From Capsulimonas sp039928515 (GTDB lineage Bacteria > Armatimonadota > Armatimonadia > Armatimonadales > Capsulimonadaceae): 31,543 bases of DNA. The position numbers and the translations under genes were made by a program. The stretch lies in the NCBI RefSeq assembly GCF_039928515.1, contig NZ_JBDSSZ010000075.1; one strand, 5' to 3'. The notes beneath the pieces were generated by a model. That model had not been told where the DNA came from. It made no database searches and worked only from the letters and a program-made list of their open reading frames with translations. Below, piece after piece: positions 30,395 to 31,543 of this stretch; position 1 is the first letter of the stretch; each line of letters starts with the position of its first letter.

Positions 30395-31054
30395 CTATCG
30401 ACGCAAAAGCTTGATCGATAGGTCCGTAAACTCTCCCGGCCTCCATTCGCGCGCCATCCCTTGAAACACGCCCAAATAAAGCACCAGCGCGGCGGCGGGC
30501 TCCACAAGACGCGCATTTTGCAGCGGCCCCGAGTCGATCGGCTCCAGCCCAATGTCCGAAATCAGCTCCCGCACCACAACCTTCGCTTCTGCGTCATCTC
30601 CACAATAAAAGGCCGAGGGAAGATCATCCCCGAACTTCGTCGATCCGGACTCCAGAATTCCGGCGAAGATATTGAGAAACGCTTCCACAACGCGCGCCTT
30701 TGGGACGATTTTGGCGACTTCTTCCGCGCCGGAGGTCGTCGTGCCGATCTCCAATCCGCGATAATCCGGGGTCAATGGGTTGACACAGCTGATTAAGATT
30801 TTATCTTCCAGCGGACCGGCGGCCTCCAGCGCTACGCGGACGGCGCCCCATGGAACGGCAAGCAGCACGACATCTCCAAAGGCGACGGCCTCCGCCGGAG
30901 AGCCGACGGTCGCCGTCGCCCCTGCCTTTTTCGCAGCCCGTTGGATCTGATCGGGATTGCGCGAGAAGCTGAACATCACTTCGTGGCCTTGCCGGGCGAA
31001 GGCGGCGCCCAACGCTCCGCCCATATTGCCCACTCCGATGATTCCGATCTTCAT
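30395..31054 (-). CDS. NADPH-dependent F420 reductase-like oxidoreductase
   Basis: 219 residues from the ATG at 31054, with AGGAG ten bases upstream; the frame is open 19 codons further, but that part crosses the promoter. A Rossmann protein that begins MKIGIIGVGNMGGALGAAFA, the dinucleotide-binding glycine motif (6-13), followed by FSFSRNPDQI (about 29-38), where a serine/arginine end fits NADP. SPAEAVAFGDVVLLAVPWGA and KILISCVNPLTPDY are family signatures of F420-dependent NADP reductase (npdG-like) proteins. Many bacterial members use other substrates, and no F420 biosynthesis gene is visible, so the cofactor is uncertain. It is divergent from an HxlR regulator, the classic arrangement, and converges on the PerM-like gene with 13 bp between stops. 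Confidence 0.82.
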   Translation of the reverse strand: MKIGIIGVGNMGGALGAAFARQGHEVMFSFSRNPDQIQRAAKKAGATATVGSPAEAVAFGDVVLLAVPWGAVRVALEAAGPLEDKILISCVNPLTPDYRGLEIGTTTSGAEEVAKIVPKARVVEAFLNIFAGILESGSTKFGDDLPSAFYCGDDAEAKVVVRELISDIGLEPIDSGPLQNARLVEPAAALVLYLGVFQGMAREWRPGEFTDLSIKLLRR

Positions 31055-31090
31055 ACTCTTGGTTCTCCTGTCACTCTTTACCGTTGGCCT

Positions 31091-31119
31091 ATTGTGCGAT
31101 AGTATTGACAAATTGACAA
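31091..31119 (-). promoter_or_regulatory. Promoter of the F420-reductase-like gene
   Basis: Leftward TTGTCA (31119-31114), 17 bases, CACAAT (31096-31091). Its -35 is interleaved with the rightward promoter's elements, so both share about 30 bp. Confidence 0.5.
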
Positions 31120-31133
31120 GTACGCACTATAAA
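31105..31133 (+). promoter_or_regulatory. Promoter of the HxlR gene
   Basis: TTGACA (31105-31110), 17 bases, TATAAA (31128-31133). A second TTGACA repeats at 31113-31118, giving tandem TTGACAAR octamers. GTGCG (31094-31098) and CGCAC (31123-31127) flank the region as a possible HxlR dyad. The predicted start is at about 31140, two bases before the ATG. Confidence 0.75.
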
Positions 31134-31141
31134 GTAAGCAC

Positions 31142-31522
31142 ATGGATAACCGTAAACTTCTCTTCAATTGTCCAGTCGAAGCCGCGCTGGAGGCGATCGG
31201 CGGCAAATGGAAGCCCGTGATCGTATGGCATCTCAGCCAGCACGACTTTCGATCGGGGGAACTGCGGCGAGCCATTCCGCGCGTCACCGAAAAAGTGATG
31301 ATCGAACAGCTGCGCCAGCTCGAACGCAGCGGCGTGGTGGCGCGCCAGGTAACCGAGACAATCCCGCCCGCCGTGACTTATTCGCTGACGGAGCATGGGC
31401 GGCGTCTCAAGGATGCAATCGGCGCCGTGAGCGACTGGGGTCTGCATCACGCCGAAGTCATTGGCGCGCGGATATTAATCATCGACCAATCCTGCGACGC
31501 CCCCCGCGAATCTCACAGCTAA
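31142..31522 (+). CDS. HxlR-family transcriptional regulator
   Basis: 126 residues from the ATG at 31142. Single winged-helix domain with the HxlR signature: CPVEAALEAIGGKWKPVIVW (10-29), where C10 is the position used by redox- or electrophile-sensing members, then FRSGELRRAIPRVTEKVMIEQLRQLERSG (about 36-64) and the wing VTYSLTEHGRRL. HxlR proteins often control a divergently transcribed oxidoreductase in response to aldehydes, quinones or oxidants; here that would be the adjacent F420-reductase-like gene. The transcript is predicted to start within about two bases of the ATG, and no ribosome site is present, so it may be leaderless. The window ends 21 bases after the stop. Confidence 0.88.
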   Translation: MDNRKLLFNCPVEAALEAIGGKWKPVIVWHLSQHDFRSGELRRAIPRVTEKVMIEQLRQLERSGVVARQVTETIPPAVTYSLTEHGRRLKDAIGAVSDWGLHHAEVIGARILIIDQSCDAPRESHS

Positions 31523-31543
31523 TCGGCGCCCAACCAGCCGGCC

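Noticed and set aside
29404..30552. 382-aa frame antisense to the PerM-like gene
   Set aside because: His/Asp-rich shadow of a clear membrane protein.
1..31543. CRISPR arrays, insertion sequences or prophage
   Set aside because: No regularly spaced repeats, transposase genes or phage structural genes were seen; the InsA-like segment is part of a regulator, not an IS.

Overview
The window is about 31.5 kb of bacterial chromosome with moderately high GC and dense coding on both strands. The gene mix points to a free-living, probably plant- or soil-associated saprotroph. It includes secreted glycoside hydrolases with dedicated LacI, AraC and AraR-like regulators, a cytochrome c/copper-monooxygenase-like protein of the kind seen in Planctomycetes and Acidobacteria, HAAS/PadR modules, and short CxxC membrane proteins. 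My best guess is Armatimonadota (Capsulimonas-like); this is inference from gene style, not a database match. Many promoters are textbook sigma-70 type: TTGACA or a close variant, a 17-bp spacer, then TATAAT or a close variant. Several genes appear to start at TTG or GTG.

Layout. 1-202: tail of a YkvA/DUF1232-type protein and a bidirectional terminator. 232-3428: secreted GH39 glycosidase divergent from a LacI-family regulator that carries an extra N-terminal IS1 InsA-like zinc-finger/HTH. 3459-5569: cytochrome c/copper monooxygenase-like/EF-hand protein with an upstream redoxin; the two are often a single polypeptide elsewhere. 5739-6603: CxxC-type membrane protein and a headless DUF2945/HVA1 gene. 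6614-8520: PadR regulator with two HAAS-domain membrane proteins, under a promoter whose spacer is a palindrome. 8528-10789: CaCA-type cation antiporter and an ATP-grasp protein. 10900-12821: secreted (alpha/alpha)6 glycosidase (GH63/GH37-like) whose leader holds a perfect 40-bp palindrome. 12887-13611: tRNA-Thr(CGU) with promoter and terminator, then an unrecognised 132-aa protein. 13766-15866: NTF2-like, UPF0173 metallo-hydrolase and XRE/MmyB operon. 15880-20327: threonine synthase, HD phosphohydrolase, and a GAF-PAS-PAS-GGDEF-HD-GYP protein. 20324-22683: tandem paralogous AraR-like regulators. 23104-27709: galT, a Tat-exported GH127 beta-L-arabinofuranosidase, and an AraC regulator. 27801-30381: four-gene operon ending in an AI-2E/PerM-type membrane protein. 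30395-31522: F420/NADP-dependent oxidoreductase divergent from an HxlR regulator.

How it fits together. GH39, GH63-like, GH127 and GalT, with LacI, AraC and AraR-like regulators next to them, suggest breakdown of plant hemicellulose and arabinan/galactan side chains, with sugar-responsive repression at palindromic operators. The rest is housekeeping, redox and signalling. The most unusual items are the InsA-LacI fusion regulator, the 40-bp palindrome in the leader of the GH63-like gene, the PadR operator that exactly fills a promoter spacer, and the operon of two unknown small proteins with a PerM-like transporter. I found no CRISPR array, insertion sequence, prophage or replication origin.
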